This document shows, piece by piece, positions 1 through 9,287 of a stretch of DNA of 64,000 bases. Under the pieces are notes generated by a model that saw nothing but the letters and a program-made list of their open reading frames with translations, had not been told where the DNA came from and ran no database searches. This stretch comes from Streptomyces sp. NBC_01264 (lineage in GTDB: Bacteria > Actinomycetota > Actinomycetes > Streptomycetales > Streptomycetaceae): positions 744,001 to 808,000 of the forward strand of contig NZ_JAPEOX010000002.1 of NCBI RefSeq assembly GCF_026340675.1, written 5' to 3'. Within the stretch, counting starts at the first letter, position 1. Each line of letters begins with the position of its first letter. The position numbers and the translations under genes were made by a program.

Positions 1-1
1 C

Positions 2-1123
2 CGGTGGGCCAGCGCCGAGGGCAAGGACCCGCAGTGGATCCGTGTCGACCTCGGCGCGAACGCGGACGTCACGCGGGTGGCGCTGCGTTGGGAGGCCGCG
101 TACGCCAAGACGTACCGGGTGGAGATCTCCGCCGACGGTGCCACCTGGACCCGGCTCGCCAACGAGACGGCCGGGAACGGCGGTACCGACGACTGGACCG
201 GCCTGTCCGGCAAGGGCCGTTACCTGCGCGTGTACGGAACCGCCCGCGGCACCACCTACGGGTACTCCCTGTACGAGGTCGAGGTGTACGGCACCCTCGA
301 CGGGGGGACTCCCCCGCCGACCGGCGCCTTCACGGTGGTCGCCGCCGGTGACATCGCGGCCCAGTGCACCGCTTCGGACAGCTCCTGCGCCCACCCCAAG
401 ACCGCCGCGCAGGCCCAGAAGATCAACCCGAAGTTCTATCTGACGATGGGTGACAACCAGTACGACGACGCCCGGCTCGTCGACTACAAGGCCTACTACG
501 ACAAGTCGTGGGGCGCGTTCAAGGACAAGACCCGCCCCGTACCCGGCAACCACGAGACCTACGACCCCGCCGGCCCGCTCGCCGGCTACAAGGCCTACTT
601 CGGGGCCGTCGCCTACCCCCAGGGCAAGAGCTACTACAGCTTCAACGAGGGCAACTGGCACTTCATCGCCCTCGACTCCAACTCCTTCGACCAGAAGGCC
701 CAGATCGACTGGCTCAAGGCCGACCTCGCCGCGAACACCAAGGGCTGCATCGCCGCTTATTGGCACCACCCGCTGTACTCCTCCGGCGGCCACGGCAACG
801 ACCCGGTGAGCAAGCCCGTCTGGAACATCCTGTACGGCGCCAAGGCCGACCTCGTACTGGGCGGGCACGACCACCACTACGAGCGGTTCGCCCCGCAGGA
901 CCCGAACGGGAAGGCCACCGCCGACGGGATCACCGAGATCGTCGGTGGCATGGGCGGCGCCGACCCCTATGACATCGAGGACGTCCAGCCCAACAGCCAG
1001 AAGCGGATCAGCGGCACCTACGGGGTCCTGAAGCTGGACTTCACCGATGCCGGCTACAGCTGGAGCTACGTCGCCACCGACGGGACGACGAAGGACACCA
1101 GCCCGAAGTACACCTGTCACTGA
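2..1123 (+). CDS. Secreted metallophosphoesterase with F5/8C carbohydrate-binding domain (5' end cut by window)
   Basis: The reading frame is already open at the first bases, so the N-terminus lies outside the window. The first ~95 visible residues are an F5/8 type C (discoidin, CBM32-like) domain, with RWASAEGKDPQWIRVDLG followed by LRWEAAYAKTYRV and YGYSLYEVEVYG. From about residue 108 there is a calcineurin-like phosphoesterase domain with the metal-ligand motifs GDI, GDNQYDD, GNHE, WHHP and GHDHHYER in the usual order. It probably acts outside the cell as a phosphatase or phosphodiesterase bound to a glycan, but the substrate cannot be read from sequence. The stop TGA shares a base with the ATG of the next gene. 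The binding domain closely resembles that of the GH20 enzyme 4 kb downstream, which suggests a common polymer target. Confidence 0.9.
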   Translation, partial: RWASAEGKDPQWIRVDLGANADVTRVALRWEAAYAKTYRVEISADGATWTRLANETAGNGGTDDWTGLSGKGRYLRVYGTARGTTYGYSLYEVEVYGTLDGGTPPPTGAFTVVAAGDIAAQCTASDSSCAHPKTAAQAQKINPKFYLTMGDNQYDDARLVDYKAYYDKSWGAFKDKTRPVPGNHETYDPAGPLAGYKAYFGAVAYPQGKSYYSFNEGNWHFIALDSNSFDQKAQIDWLKADLAANTKGCIAAYWHHPLYSSGGHGNDPVSKPVWNILYGAKADLVLGGHDHHYERFAPQDPNGKATADGITEIVGGMGGADPYDIEDVQPNSQKRISGTYGVLKLDFTDAGYSWSYVATDGTTKDTSPKYTCH

Positions 1124-2484
1124 TGTACCTGGCCACCACGGGCCGCCGGGCCGCGCCCGCCTCGCCCCCCACCACGGGGGCGGGGCGGCGTGTCCCCGCC
1201 GCCGTCCTGGCGCTCGGTACGGTCAGCCTCGTCACCGATGTCTCCTCCGAGATGGTCAGCGCGGTACTGCCGCTCTACCTCGTCCTCGGGCTCGGCCTCT
1301 CCCCCCTCCAATTCGGCTTCCTGGACGGGCTGATGGGAGGAGCCGGCGCGGTCGTACGGCTCCTCGGCGGACACCTCGCCGACCGCGGCCACCGGTACAA
1401 GCACGTCGCGGGGATCGGCTACGCCGTCTCGGCCTGCTCCCGGCTCGGCCTGCTGCTCGCGGGCGGCGCCACCGGCGGGATCGCGGCGGCCCTGGCCGCC
1501 GACCGGGTCGGCAAGGGCATCCGTACGGCGCCCCGCGACGCCCTGATCACCCTCAGCAGCCCTCCCGAGGAGCTCGGCCGGTCCTTCGGCGTGCACCGGG
1601 CCATGGACACCACCGGCGCCCTGCTCGGTCCGCTCGCCGCCTTCGCCCTGCTCTGGGCGACCGCGGGCGCGTACGACGCGGTGTTCGTCGCCAGCTTCTG
1701 CGCCGGCCTGCTCGGCGTGCTGCTCCTGGTCCTCTACGTCCCCGGCCACCACCGCCCGGCGGCCCGGCCCGGCCCGGCTCCGGCCCGGGCCAAGGCGTTC
1801 GCGGCGCTGCGGGACCCCGCCTTCCGGCGGATCCTGTGGGCCGCGGCCCTGCTCGGCGGCGCCACCATCGGCGACGCCTTCGTCTACCTCCTGCTCCAGC
1901 GCCGACTGGGCCTGGATCCCGGCTGGTTCCCCCTGCTGCCGCTCGGGGCGGCCGCGGGCTACCTGCTCCTGGCCGTCCCGGTGGGCCGGATCGCCGACCG
2001 GGTCGGGCGCCGGCGGCCGTTCCTGTACGGGCACCTCGCCCTGCTCGGCGCCTACCTCGTCCTGCTCGCCCCGGCCGGCGGGCCGGCCCCGCTCCTCCTC
2101 GCGGCCGTACTCGCCCTGCTCGGGGTGTTCTACGCGGCCACCGACGGGGTGCTGATGGCCCTCGCCGGGCCGGTGCTGCCCGCCGGGGGCCGGGCGGGCG
2201 GGCTCGCCGTGCTCCAGACCGGGCAGGCCCTGGCCCGGATGCTCGCCGCGGCGGGCTTCGGCGCCGCGTGGACGGTGTGGGGGCCGCGGCCCGCGCTGTG
2301 GGGGGCCACGGCGCTGCTGCTCGCCGCGCTGGCGGGCTGCCGGGCGCTGCTGCCGCGCGATCCGGGCGCGCCGGTCGTGCCGGGAGCCCCCGGAGCGCCT
2401 GGAGCCCCCGCAGCCCCGGGCCCCTCGGGAGCCCGAGCCGTGGAGTTCGCGGAATCCCCCACCAGTGCGAGGAGCACCTCATGA
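1123..2484 (+). CDS. MFS transporter
   Basis: The 453-residue product has the repeated hydrophobic helices of a 12-helix major facilitator protein. The N-terminal TDVSSEMVSAVLPLYLV and the GRIADRVGRRRPF loop between halves are typical of the MFS branch with the SSEM signature. The start ATG overlaps the previous stop (TGATG) and no good ribosome-binding site precedes it, so translation probably depends on coupling. The C-terminal 45 residues are Pro/Gly/Ala-rich and probably unstructured. Its stop overlaps the next ATG (ATGA), which places three genes in one operon. The transported compound is unknown. Confidence 0.85.
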   Translation: MYLATTGRRAAPASPPTTGAGRRVPAAVLALGTVSLVTDVSSEMVSAVLPLYLVLGLGLSPLQFGFLDGLMGGAGAVVRLLGGHLADRGHRYKHVAGIGYAVSACSRLGLLLAGGATGGIAAALAADRVGKGIRTAPRDALITLSSPPEELGRSFGVHRAMDTTGALLGPLAAFALLWATAGAYDAVFVASFCAGLLGVLLLVLYVPGHHRPAARPGPAPARAKAFAALRDPAFRRILWAAALLGGATIGDAFVYLLLQRRLGLDPGWFPLLPLGAAAGYLLLAVPVGRIADRVGRRRPFLYGHLALLGAYLVLLAPAGGPAPLLLAAVLALLGVFYAATDGVLMALAGPVLPAGGRAGGLAVLQTGQALARMLAAAGFGAAWTVWGPRPALWGATALLLAALAGCRALLPRDPGAPVVPGAPGAPGAPAAPGPSGARAVEFAESPTSARSTS

Positions 2485-3536
2485 CCACGCAGCTCACCGA
2501 GCCGGCTCCCGCACACCGGCTCGGCGCCCGGGCCCGTACCGCCGTCACGGTCGCCGCGGTCGTCCTCCTCGCGGGCTCCACCGCCGGGTACGCCCTGCAC
2601 GCGGGACAGCGGCCGTCGGGCCAACAGGCCGCGGCCGACGCCTCCTTCGGCCTCGCCGGTCCCGCCCTGTACTTCCGGGACACCGCCACGGGCCGGGTGG
2701 CGCACCAGCCCCTGGCCGCGGCGGAGGGCGGCGCCGAGCGCACCGGGGGCGGCCCCGCCTGCGACCGGTTCCACACCGCCGGGGGCACCGCCCTCTGCCT
2801 GCGCGCCGAGCCGGGGGTGCTGCCGAAGACGTACGCCGTCGTCCTCGACCGGCGACTGCGCGAGGTGAGCCGGACGACCGTGCCGGGGGTTCCGACCCGG
2901 GCCCGGGTGTCCGCGTCCGGGCAGATGCTCGCCTGGACGGTGTTCGCGACCGGGGACTCGTACTCCGCCACCGGCTTCTCCACCCGGACGGCCGTACTCG
3001 ACCTGCGCACGGGGTACTTGGTGAAGTCCCTGGAGGAGATACCGCTCACCGTCGGCGGTGTCCGATACCACTCCCCCGACGTCAACTACTGGGGCGTGAG
3101 CTTCGCCCGGGACGACAGCCGCTTCTACGCGACCGTCTCCACCAAGGGGCGTACGTACCTCGTCGAGGGGAACATGTCCGACTGGTCGGCGAGGACGCTG
3201 CGGGAGAACGTCGAATGCCCCTCCCTGTCGCCCGACAACACCCGGGTCGCCTTCAAGAAGAAGGTGTCCGACGACCCCGCCGCACCCTGGCGGCTGTACG
3301 TCCTCGACCTGCGGACGATGGCCGAGACCGCGCTCGCCGAGACGCGGAACGTGGACGACCAGGCGTCCTGGACGGACGACGGGACGGTCGCCTACGCCCT
3401 GCCGGGCGCGGACGGTCGCGCGAGCGACGTCTGGACCGTCCCCGCCGACGGGACCGGAGCGCCCAGGATGTCCGTCGCGGGCGGGTCCTCACCGGCGGCC
3501 GTGGCGGGGTCCGCCGACTCGGCCGACGCGCCGTGA
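2481..3536 (+). CDS. Membrane-anchored TolB-like beta-propeller protein
   Basis: The protein has 351 residues. An N-terminal membrane segment (about residues 20-42, AVTVAAVVLLAGSTAGYALH) precedes an extracytoplasmic domain of repeated beta-propeller-like units, for example LSPDNTRVAFKKK, WRLYVLDLRTM and ASWTDDGTVAYALPG, which resemble TolB/PD40 blades. The start is set by GAGGAG eight bases upstream and by the ATGA overlap with the MFS gene. The function is unknown. Cotranscription with an exporter-like MFS protein and a secreted phosphoesterase suggests a cell-surface role. The gene ends inside a 9-bp inverted repeat. Confidence 0.75.
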   Translation: MTTQLTEPAPAHRLGARARTAVTVAAVVLLAGSTAGYALHAGQRPSGQQAAADASFGLAGPALYFRDTATGRVAHQPLAAAEGGAERTGGGPACDRFHTAGGTALCLRAEPGVLPKTYAVVLDRRLREVSRTTVPGVPTRARVSASGQMLAWTVFATGDSYSATGFSTRTAVLDLRTGYLVKSLEEIPLTVGGVRYHSPDVNYWGVSFARDDSRFYATVSTKGRTYLVEGNMSDWSARTLRENVECPSLSPDNTRVAFKKKVSDDPAAPWRLYVLDLRTMAETALAETRNVDDQASWTDDGTVAYALPGADGRASDVWTVPADGTGAPRMSVAGGSSPAAVAGSADSADAP

Positions 3537-3574
3537 TGCTCGATGACGCTCATTCGGCCGCCACTTCGAGCATC
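3535..3574 (+). repeat. 9-bp perfect inverted repeat before the GH20 promoter
   Basis: GATGCTCGA (3535-3543) and TCGAGCATC (3566-3574) are exact reverse complements 22 bases apart. The left arm overlaps the preceding stop codon, and the right arm ends two bases before a TTGACA box. It could be an operator for the hexosaminidase gene or a weak terminator. There is no T-run, so an operator is more likely. Confidence 0.5.
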
Positions 3575-3576
3575 TC

Positions 3577-3605
3577 TTGACATGGACCTGCCACTGCGTT
3601 GCACT
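3577..3605 (+). promoter_or_regulatory. Candidate promoter of the GH20 gene
   Basis: A perfect -35 box TTGACA (3577-3582) is followed after 17 bases by a weak -10 candidate, TGCACT (3600-3605). Transcription would start about 40 bases before the GTG at 3650. The poor -10 match suggests dependence on an activator. Confidence 0.45.
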
Positions 3606-3649
3606 GTGGCCACTCCCTCCGGCAGTCACGGCCGGAGGGAGATGCCGCC

Positions 3650-5992
3650 GTGAACACCTGGGGACTCGCCATGCGTCTGCTCAGATTCCTGACCGCCTCC
3701 GCCCTGGCCCTCGCCGCACTGTCCCTGCCCTCTGCCGCCGGAGCCGAGCCCCTGCGGACGGGGGCGGCCGCGGCCGCCGCGGCGCCGCAGACCGTGCCGG
3801 CCCTGCGCCAGTGGACGGCGGGCAGCGGGTCGTACGGCTTCACCGCCGCCAGCCGGATCGTCGTCGATCCCGCCCACACCGCGCAGCTCTCCGACGAAGC
3901 GGCCACGTTCGCCGAGGACTTGGGCGCGCTGGCCGGGCGTCCCGTGGCCGTCGTCACCGGGAACGCCTCCCCCGGCGACATCGCCCTGAGCCTGGGCGAC
4001 GGCTCACTGCCCGCCGAGGGGTACCGGATGACCGTCGACCAGTCCCTCGCCATCCAGGCCGGGACCGACGCAGGAGCCTTCAACGGCACCCGTACGGTAC
4101 TGCAGTTGCTGCGCCAGTCGGCCTCGGTGCCGGCCGGAACGGCGGTGGACTGGCCGGCCAAGGCCGAGCGCGGGCTGATGATCGACCAGGGGCGGAAGTT
4201 CTTCACGGTCGACTGGGTCAAGCAGCACATCAAGGAGCTGGCCTACCTCAAGCTCAACTACTTCCACTTCCACCTGTCGGACACCTTCGGCTTCCGCCTG
4301 GAGAGTTCGACGCACCCGGAGATCGTCTCCGCCGACCACTACTCCAAGCAGGACATCGCGGACCTGATCGCGCTGGGGCAGAAGTACCACGTCACGATCG
4401 TCCCCGAGATCGACACACCGGGGCACATGAACCAGATCCTGGCCGCCCACCCGGAGCTCAAGCTCAAGGACAGCTCGGGCACGGCCAGTTCGGAGTTCAT
4501 CGACCTGTCGCTGCCGGGCTCGTACACCCTGATCAAGGACCTGGTCGAGGAGTACCTGCCGCTGTTCCCGGCCCCGTACTGGCACATCGGCGCCGACGAG
4601 TACGTCACCGACTACGCCAGGTACCCGCAGCTGCTCGGCTACGCCCGCGCCCACTACGGCGCGAACGCCACCGCCAAGGACACCTACTACGGGTTCGTCA
4701 ACTGGTCGGACGCCCTGGTCCGCGCGGCCGGCAAGACCACCCGGATGTGGAACGACGGCATCAAGGCCGGGGACGGGACCGTCACCCCGGACGCCCGCAT
4801 CCTCGTCGAGTACTGGTACAGCTACGGACTCACCCCCCAGCAGCTGGTCAATGCCGGGCACACGGTCGCCAACGAGTCCTGGACGCCAACCTATTACGTG
4901 CTCGGCGGTGCGAAGCCGGACACCAAGTGGATGTACGAGACCTGGACCCCGGACCGGTTCGAGGGCGGCAACACCATCAGCGACCCCGCGAAGAACCGCG
5001 GTTCGCTGATCCACGTCTGGTGCGACAACCCCAACGCGGAGACGGAGACGCAGATCGCCGCCGGCATCATGTACCCGCTGCGCGGACTCGCCCAGCAGAC
5101 CTGGGGTTCGCCCAAACCCGTCGCCACCTACGCGGCGTTCACGCCGATCGTGGCTGCGATCGGCCACCATCCCTCCTGGCCCGGGACCGCCCAGCCGGGC
5201 AACCTCGCCCGCAACCGCCCCACCACCGCGTCCAGCACCGAGACCGCCGACTTCCCGGCCGTGCTGGCGACGGACGGCGATCCGGGCACCCGGTGGTCGA
5301 GCGCCTACACCGACCCGCAGTGGCTGCAGGTGGACCTCGGGTCCGCCCAGGCCGTCAACCGGGTGGTGCTGCGCTGGGAGGCCGCGTACGGGAAGGGCTT
5401 CCAGGTCCAGGTCTCCGACGACCGGAGCAGCTGGCGCACCCTGTACTCCACGACCACGGGCACCGGCGGGGTCCAGGACCTGACCGGCCTGTCCGGCTCC
5501 GGCCGCTACATCCGGGTGTACGGCACCCAGCGCGGCACCACCTACGGCTACTCGCTGTACGAGTTGGAGGTGTACGGCGGCCAGTTGAGCGGGACCCGGA
5601 CCCTCACCGCGGCCGGGAAGGCGCTCGACGACCCGGCGAGCTCCACCGCGTCCGGCACCCGGCTGATCACCTGGACCCCGCACGGCGGCGCCAACCAGCA
5701 GTGGAGGCTGACCCCGACCGCAGACGGCGGCTACACCCTGGCCAACGGCTCGTCCGGGCTCTGCGCGGACGTGGCGGGCGGCTCCACCGCCGCCGGAGCG
5801 GCCGTGGTCCAGAACGCCTGCGGCAGCGCCGACAGCCAGCGCTGGACGCTCACCCCGCTCGGGTCCGGTGACTACGCGGTGGCCAACAAGAGGAGCGGGC
5901 TGCTCCTGACCACCGCGTCCGGCACGGACGGGGCCCTCGCAAGCCAGCAGGCCGCGACCGGTTCGGTCTACCAGCGCTGGCAGATCAGCTGA
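3650..5992 (+). CDS. Secreted beta-N-acetylhexosaminidase (GH20) with F5/8C and ricin-type lectin domains
   Basis: This 780-residue enzyme is predicted to remove terminal GlcNAc/GalNAc residues outside the cell. A signal peptide (about 1-32, MRLLRFLTASALALAALS then AGA) is followed by a GH20 N-terminal alpha/beta domain and the TIM barrel. The catalytic pair is D316-E317 in HIGADEY, and FHFHLSDTFGFR and PEIDTPGHMNQI are typical GH20 motifs. An F5/8C domain follows (about 525-650, VVLRWEAAYGKGF to YGYSLYELEVYGG), then a ricin-B-type domain (about 655-780) with QQWRLTP and QRWTLTP repeats. GTG at 3650 is chosen because GGAGGGAG lies eight bases upstream; upstream ATGs lack one. The tail overlaps the convergent fucosidase gene by eight bases. 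Confidence 0.93.
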   Translation: MNTWGLAMRLLRFLTASALALAALSLPSAAGAEPLRTGAAAAAAAPQTVPALRQWTAGSGSYGFTAASRIVVDPAHTAQLSDEAATFAEDLGALAGRPVAVVTGNASPGDIALSLGDGSLPAEGYRMTVDQSLAIQAGTDAGAFNGTRTVLQLLRQSASVPAGTAVDWPAKAERGLMIDQGRKFFTVDWVKQHIKELAYLKLNYFHFHLSDTFGFRLESSTHPEIVSADHYSKQDIADLIALGQKYHVTIVPEIDTPGHMNQILAAHPELKLKDSSGTASSEFIDLSLPGSYTLIKDLVEEYLPLFPAPYWHIGADEYVTDYARYPQLLGYARAHYGANATAKDTYYGFVNWSDALVRAAGKTTRMWNDGIKAGDGTVTPDARILVEYWYSYGLTPQQLVNAGHTVANESWTPTYYVLGGAKPDTKWMYETWTPDRFEGGNTISDPAKNRGSLIHVWCDNPNAETETQIAAGIMYPLRGLAQQTWGSPKPVATYAAFTPIVAAIGHHPSWPGTAQPGNLARNRPTTASSTETADFPAVLATDGDPGTRWSSAYTDPQWLQVDLGSAQAVNRVVLRWEAAYGKGFQVQVSDDRSSWRTLYSTTTGTGGVQDLTGLSGSGRYIRVYGTQRGTTYGYSLYELEVYGGQLSGTRTLTAAGKALDDPASSTASGTRLITWTPHGGANQQWRLTPTADGGYTLANGSSGLCADVAGGSTAAGAAVVQNACGSADSQRWTLTPLGSGDYAVANKRSGLLLTTASGTDGALASQQAATGSVYQRWQIS

Positions 5993-7250
5993 CCCCGGGC
6001 GGCGCGCCGGCCGCCGGTCCGGCTGCCCTCACCGAGGCCAGCCGGGCCCCGGCTCCGGTCAGCCGGATCCGCAGCTCCCGCACGGTGAGGGGCTCGACCC
6101 GGTGGACGCGCCGGACCCCCACCGTGTGGCCGGAGGCGATCGTCCGGCCGTCCGCCCGGACCTCGTGGCCGTCCACGCGCTGCCCCCCGGTGAGGTCCTC
6201 GCGCAGCTCCACGTGGTCCACGCGGACGGGTCGGCCGAAGTCCGCGAGGAGTTCGTCCCCGTCGGCCGTGAGGACGGCGGAGACGGGATCACCGAGCCGC
6301 CGCCCCAACTCCGCGGTGAAGGCGAGGAGTCGGTCCCGGTCGGCGTCGTCGATCAGACCGCGCCGGTCGGGCGGGACGCCCAGCAGCAGGCCGGCGCCGA
6401 GCCCGACGGAGGAGTACCAGATCTCCAGGAGCTCCTCGCGGCTCTTGAGGGTGTCGTGGTTCCCGGGCTGCCAGAACCAGTCGCCCCGGATGGGGACATC
6501 ACATTCGGGCGGCAGGTAGGCGGCCGAGTCGAGCTCGGTGCGCCCGTCGTCGTACAGGCTGATGCCCGTGGAGTGCGTGACGTAGCGGCAGGGATCGACG
6601 GCGAGTCCCTCCTCGTTCCCGACCCAGCGGATCGTGGGGCGGCCCATGTTGAAGACCATGGCGTCCGGCTGGTGCCGGTCGATCACGGCCATGACCGCGT
6701 CCCAGTCGTACGTGCGCCCCTCGGAGCCGGCGCCGTCGAACCAGAGCTCGCACAACGGGCCGTAGCGGGTGCAGAGTTCGGCGAGCTGGCGGAGGTAGAA
6801 GGAGTCGTAGTCGGCGGGCTCCTCGTAGCAGTCCGCGTTGCGGTCCCAGGGCGAGAGGTACAGCCCGAGGCCGAGGCCCGCCTCCCCGCAGGCCTCGGCC
6901 AGTTCGGCGACCACGTCGCCCGCTCCGTCCTTCCAGGGCGAGGAGGCCACGGAGTAGGCGGTGGTGTCGGTCGGCCAGAGGCAGAAGCCGTCGTGGTGCT
7001 TGGCGGTCAGCACGACGTACTTCGCTCCGGCCTCGGCGGCGGTTCGTACCCACTGGCGGGCGTCGAGCCGCGCGGGCCGGAAGCCGGCCGGGTCCAGGGT
7101 CCCGTCGCTCCACTCGACGCCGTTGAAGGTGTTGATGCCGAAGTGCAGGAAGATCCCGAATCCGGCTTCCTGCCAGGCGAGTTGTCCCGGTGTGGGGACG
7201 AGGCAGGCTGCGCCGGGACCGGAGAGGGGCGCTGAGGGACCGGGCGTCAT
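5985..7250 (-). CDS. Alpha-L-fucosidase (GH29), cytoplasmic
   Basis: The 421-residue product carries the GH29 signatures FGIFLHFGINTFNGVEW, KYVVLTAKHHDGFCLWP and CELWFDGAG. D172 in WFDG is the expected nucleophile. No signal peptide is visible, so it should act inside the cell on imported fucosides. ATG at 7250 is preferred because upstream in-frame residues are low-complexity and overlap the preceding gene, although the ribosome-binding site is weak. It is the last gene of the operon: 31 bases separate it from the hydroxyacid dehydrogenase, and the sugar ABC permeases precede that. The length and motif order are normal for the family. Linkage specificity cannot be predicted. Confidence 0.92.
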   Translation of the reverse strand: MTPGPSAPLSGPGAACLVPTPGQLAWQEAGFGIFLHFGINTFNGVEWSDGTLDPAGFRPARLDARQWVRTAAEAGAKYVVLTAKHHDGFCLWPTDTTAYSVASSPWKDGAGDVVAELAEACGEAGLGLGLYLSPWDRNADCYEEPADYDSFYLRQLAELCTRYGPLCELWFDGAGSEGRTYDWDAVMAVIDRHQPDAMVFNMGRPTIRWVGNEEGLAVDPCRYVTHSTGISLYDDGRTELDSAAYLPPECDVPIRGDWFWQPGNHDTLKSREELLEIWYSSVGLGAGLLLGVPPDRRGLIDDADRDRLLAFTAELGRRLGDPVSAVLTADGDELLADFGRPVRVDHVELREDLTGGQRVDGHEVRADGRTIASGHTVGVRRVHRVEPLTVRELRIRLTGAGARLASVRAAGPAAGAPPGVS

Positions 7251-7281
7251 GGTGGGCTTTCGGGGTTCGGAGGCGGGGCGT

Positions 7282-8331
7282 TCAGGCCGAGTAGGCCAGG
7301 CTCGCCGGGTGGACGGCGTAGGCGAAGGGGAGCCCTCGGGCGTACCGCTCCAACTCCTCGGCGGCGCAGGCGGCGAGCCGTCCGAGTTCGTTGCCGAGGG
7401 ACCCGGCGACATGCGGGGTGAGCAGCACGTTCGGCAGGTCGTAGAGCGGCGATGCGGCCGGCAGGACGTCAGGGTGGGTGACGTCGAGGACGGCGTGCAG
7501 CCGGCCGGAGACCAACTCCGCGGTGAGCGCCTCGGTGTCGACGAGCGTTCCGCGAGCGGTGTTGACGAGGGTCGCGCCGTCGCGCATGAGGGCGAGGCGC
7601 CGCGCGTCGACGAGGTGGCGGGTCTCGGCGGTCTGGGGTGCGTGCACGGTCACCACGTCGCTGCGGCCCATCAGTTCGTCCAGGTCGACGGGCTCGACCC
7701 CCAGGGCCCTGGCTGCGCCCCCGTCCAGGTACGGGTCGTGGACCAGCACGTGGGCGTCGTAGGAGCGGAGCAGTTCGATGACGCGGCGGCCGATGCGCGA
7801 GGCGCCGATGATGCCGACGGTCCTGCCGTAGTTGCCGATTCCGGGGTACAGCGTGAGCGGGTTGAGCTGGGTGCGGGTCTCCCGGTAGGCCCGGGCGGTA
7901 GTGAGGACGCGCTTGTTGGCGAAGACGATCGCGGCGACGGTGAACTCGGCGACGGGCTGGGCGTTGGCCTCGGCCGCGCTGGTGACGGTCAGCCCGCGCC
8001 CCCAGGCGGCTTCCGTCATCAGCCCCTTCACGGTGCCGGCGGTGTGCACCACCGCACGCAGGGCCGGGAGGAGGTCGAGGGCCTGTTCGGTGAGGGGCGG
8101 GCAGCCCCAGCCGGTGAGCAGGACCTCGGCTTCCCGCAGCCGCGCGGGGTCGGCCGTGGCGAAGTCGGTGACCAGGAGGTCGGGGTCCAGCAGGGCGGTG
8201 GCGCCGAGCCGGTCCAGTGCCCGCTGGTCGAGCAGGGCCGCCTTCGTCTCGGGACTCATGACGAGGAGGGTGCGGGGCTTGCGGGGCCCGCCGGGCTCGC
8301 GGGCCGGGTCGGGGAGGTCCGGGTTCGTCAC
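7282..8331 (-). CDS. D-2-hydroxyacid dehydrogenase family protein
   Basis: The 349-residue protein has an N-terminal catalytic half, the NAD-binding motif GIIGASRIGRRV, the substrate Arg in NTARGTLVDTEAL and the catalytic His in LTPHVAGSLG. In the segment DVTHPDVLP, where most relatives have an acidic PEP-type motif, the usual Glu position appears to hold Asp. The GTG start overlaps the stop of the upstream permease gene (GTGA), so the two are translationally coupled. An ATG at 8259 is possible but lacks a ribosome-binding site and would truncate the N-terminal strand. Its position between a sugar importer and a fucosidase suggests it processes a sugar acid or keto acid from the imported glycan. 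That role is inference. Confidence 0.88.
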   Translation of the reverse strand: MTNPDLPDPAREPGGPRKPRTLLVMSPETKAALLDQRALDRLGATALLDPDLLVTDFATADPARLREAEVLLTGWGCPPLTEQALDLLPALRAVVHTAGTVKGLMTEAAWGRGLTVTSAAEANAQPVAEFTVAAIVFANKRVLTTARAYRETRTQLNPLTLYPGIGNYGRTVGIIGASRIGRRVIELLRSYDAHVLVHDPYLDGGAARALGVEPVDLDELMGRSDVVTVHAPQTAETRHLVDARRLALMRDGATLVNTARGTLVDTEALTAELVSGRLHAVLDVTHPDVLPAASPLYDLPNVLLTPHVAGSLGNELGRLAACAAEELERYARGLPFAYAVHPASLAYSA

Positions 8332-9287
8332 TTGAGCGCTCCCGCCGTGAGGCCGGAGCGCCAGAACCGCTGCAGGCCGATGAAGGCGAGGGCGAGCGGG
8401 ATGACGGCCATCAGCGATCCGGTGATCGCGAGGGCGTAGAACTCCGGGTACTGGAGCACCAGTTGGTTCCAGCTGTAGATGCCGAGCACCGCCGGGTACA
8501 GGTGCTGGTCGTTGAGCATGACCAGCGGGCCGAAGAAGTTGTTCCAGCTCGCGGTGAAGGAGAAGAGGAAGAGCGTCATGAAGCCGGGCAGGAGCATCGG
8601 CAGCGAGATCGACCGGAAGACGCGCAGCTCGCTCGCTCCGTCGATGCGGGCGGCCTCCAGTACCTCCCCGGGCACGTAGCCCTCGGAGAAGACCCGGGCC
8701 AGGTACACGCCGAAGGGGTTCACGAGCGCCGGGATGAGGACCGACCAGTAGGTGTTGACGATCCCGACCTCGGAGGCCAGGAGGTACTGCGGGAGCGTGA
8801 TGACGATCGTGGGCACCAGGGTGCCGGTCAGGACGAGTCCGAAGAGCGCGCCCTTGCCCCGGAACTCGTACTTGTCGAAGCAGTATCCGGCGGCGACGCT
8901 GATCAGCGAGGACGCCAGCGATCCGACGACGGAGTAGAGGAGGCTGTTGAGCAGCCAGCGGCCGAAGATCCCGCCGTCGTAGCTGAACACGGCCCGGAGG
9001 TTGTCGAAGAGGTGGAACTCGCCGAAGCCGAAGCCGGCCGTCCCGAAGAGGTCGGCGTGGTTCTTGGTGGCGGCGATCAGCAGCCAGGTCAACGGCATCA
9101 GGGTGTAGAGGACCGCCACCAGGAGCACGGCGTTGACCACGGCCTTGGAGGCCATCGCACCGCTCCGGCGCCGCCTCCCGGCGGGCTTGCGATCCGCCCG
9201 TCGGGCGGTCGGGGCTCCGGGTGCGGGCGCCGGCTCGCTGCCGGGAGCGGCCTCGGGCGGGGCCGAGGGGGCCGTCTGGGTGCTCAT
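8328..9287 (-). CDS. Carbohydrate ABC transporter permease (MalG type)
   Basis: This 319-residue inner-membrane subunit of a CUT1 importer has six predicted helices after an unusual 45-residue Pro/Ala/Arg-rich N-terminus. The cytoplasmic coupling loop EAARIDGASELRVFRSISLP is the EAA motif that contacts the ATPase. Start and stop overlap both neighbours (ATGA and GTGA), so the operon is tightly coupled. No ATPase gene is present; in Streptomyces such importers generally share the MsiK ATPase encoded elsewhere. Confidence 0.92.
   Translation of the reverse strand: MSTQTAPSAPPEAAPGSEPAPAPGAPTARRADRKPAGRRRRSGAMASKAVVNAVLLVAVLYTLMPLTWLLIAATKNHADLFGTAGFGFGEFHLFDNLRAVFSYDGGIFGRWLLNSLLYSVVGSLASSLISVAAGYCFDKYEFRGKGALFGLVLTGTLVPTIVITLPQYLLASEVGIVNTYWSVLIPALVNPFGVYLARVFSEGYVPGEVLEAARIDGASELRVFRSISLPMLLPGFMTLFLFSFTASWNNFFGPLVMLNDQHLYPAVLGIYSWNQLVLQYPEFYALAITGSLMAVIPLALAFIGLQRFWRSGLTAGALK

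Noticed and set aside
3579..3597. DasR (dre) site upstream of the GH20 gene
   Set aside because: Only about half of the 16 positions match the ACTGGTCTAGACCACT-type consensus, and symmetry is poor.
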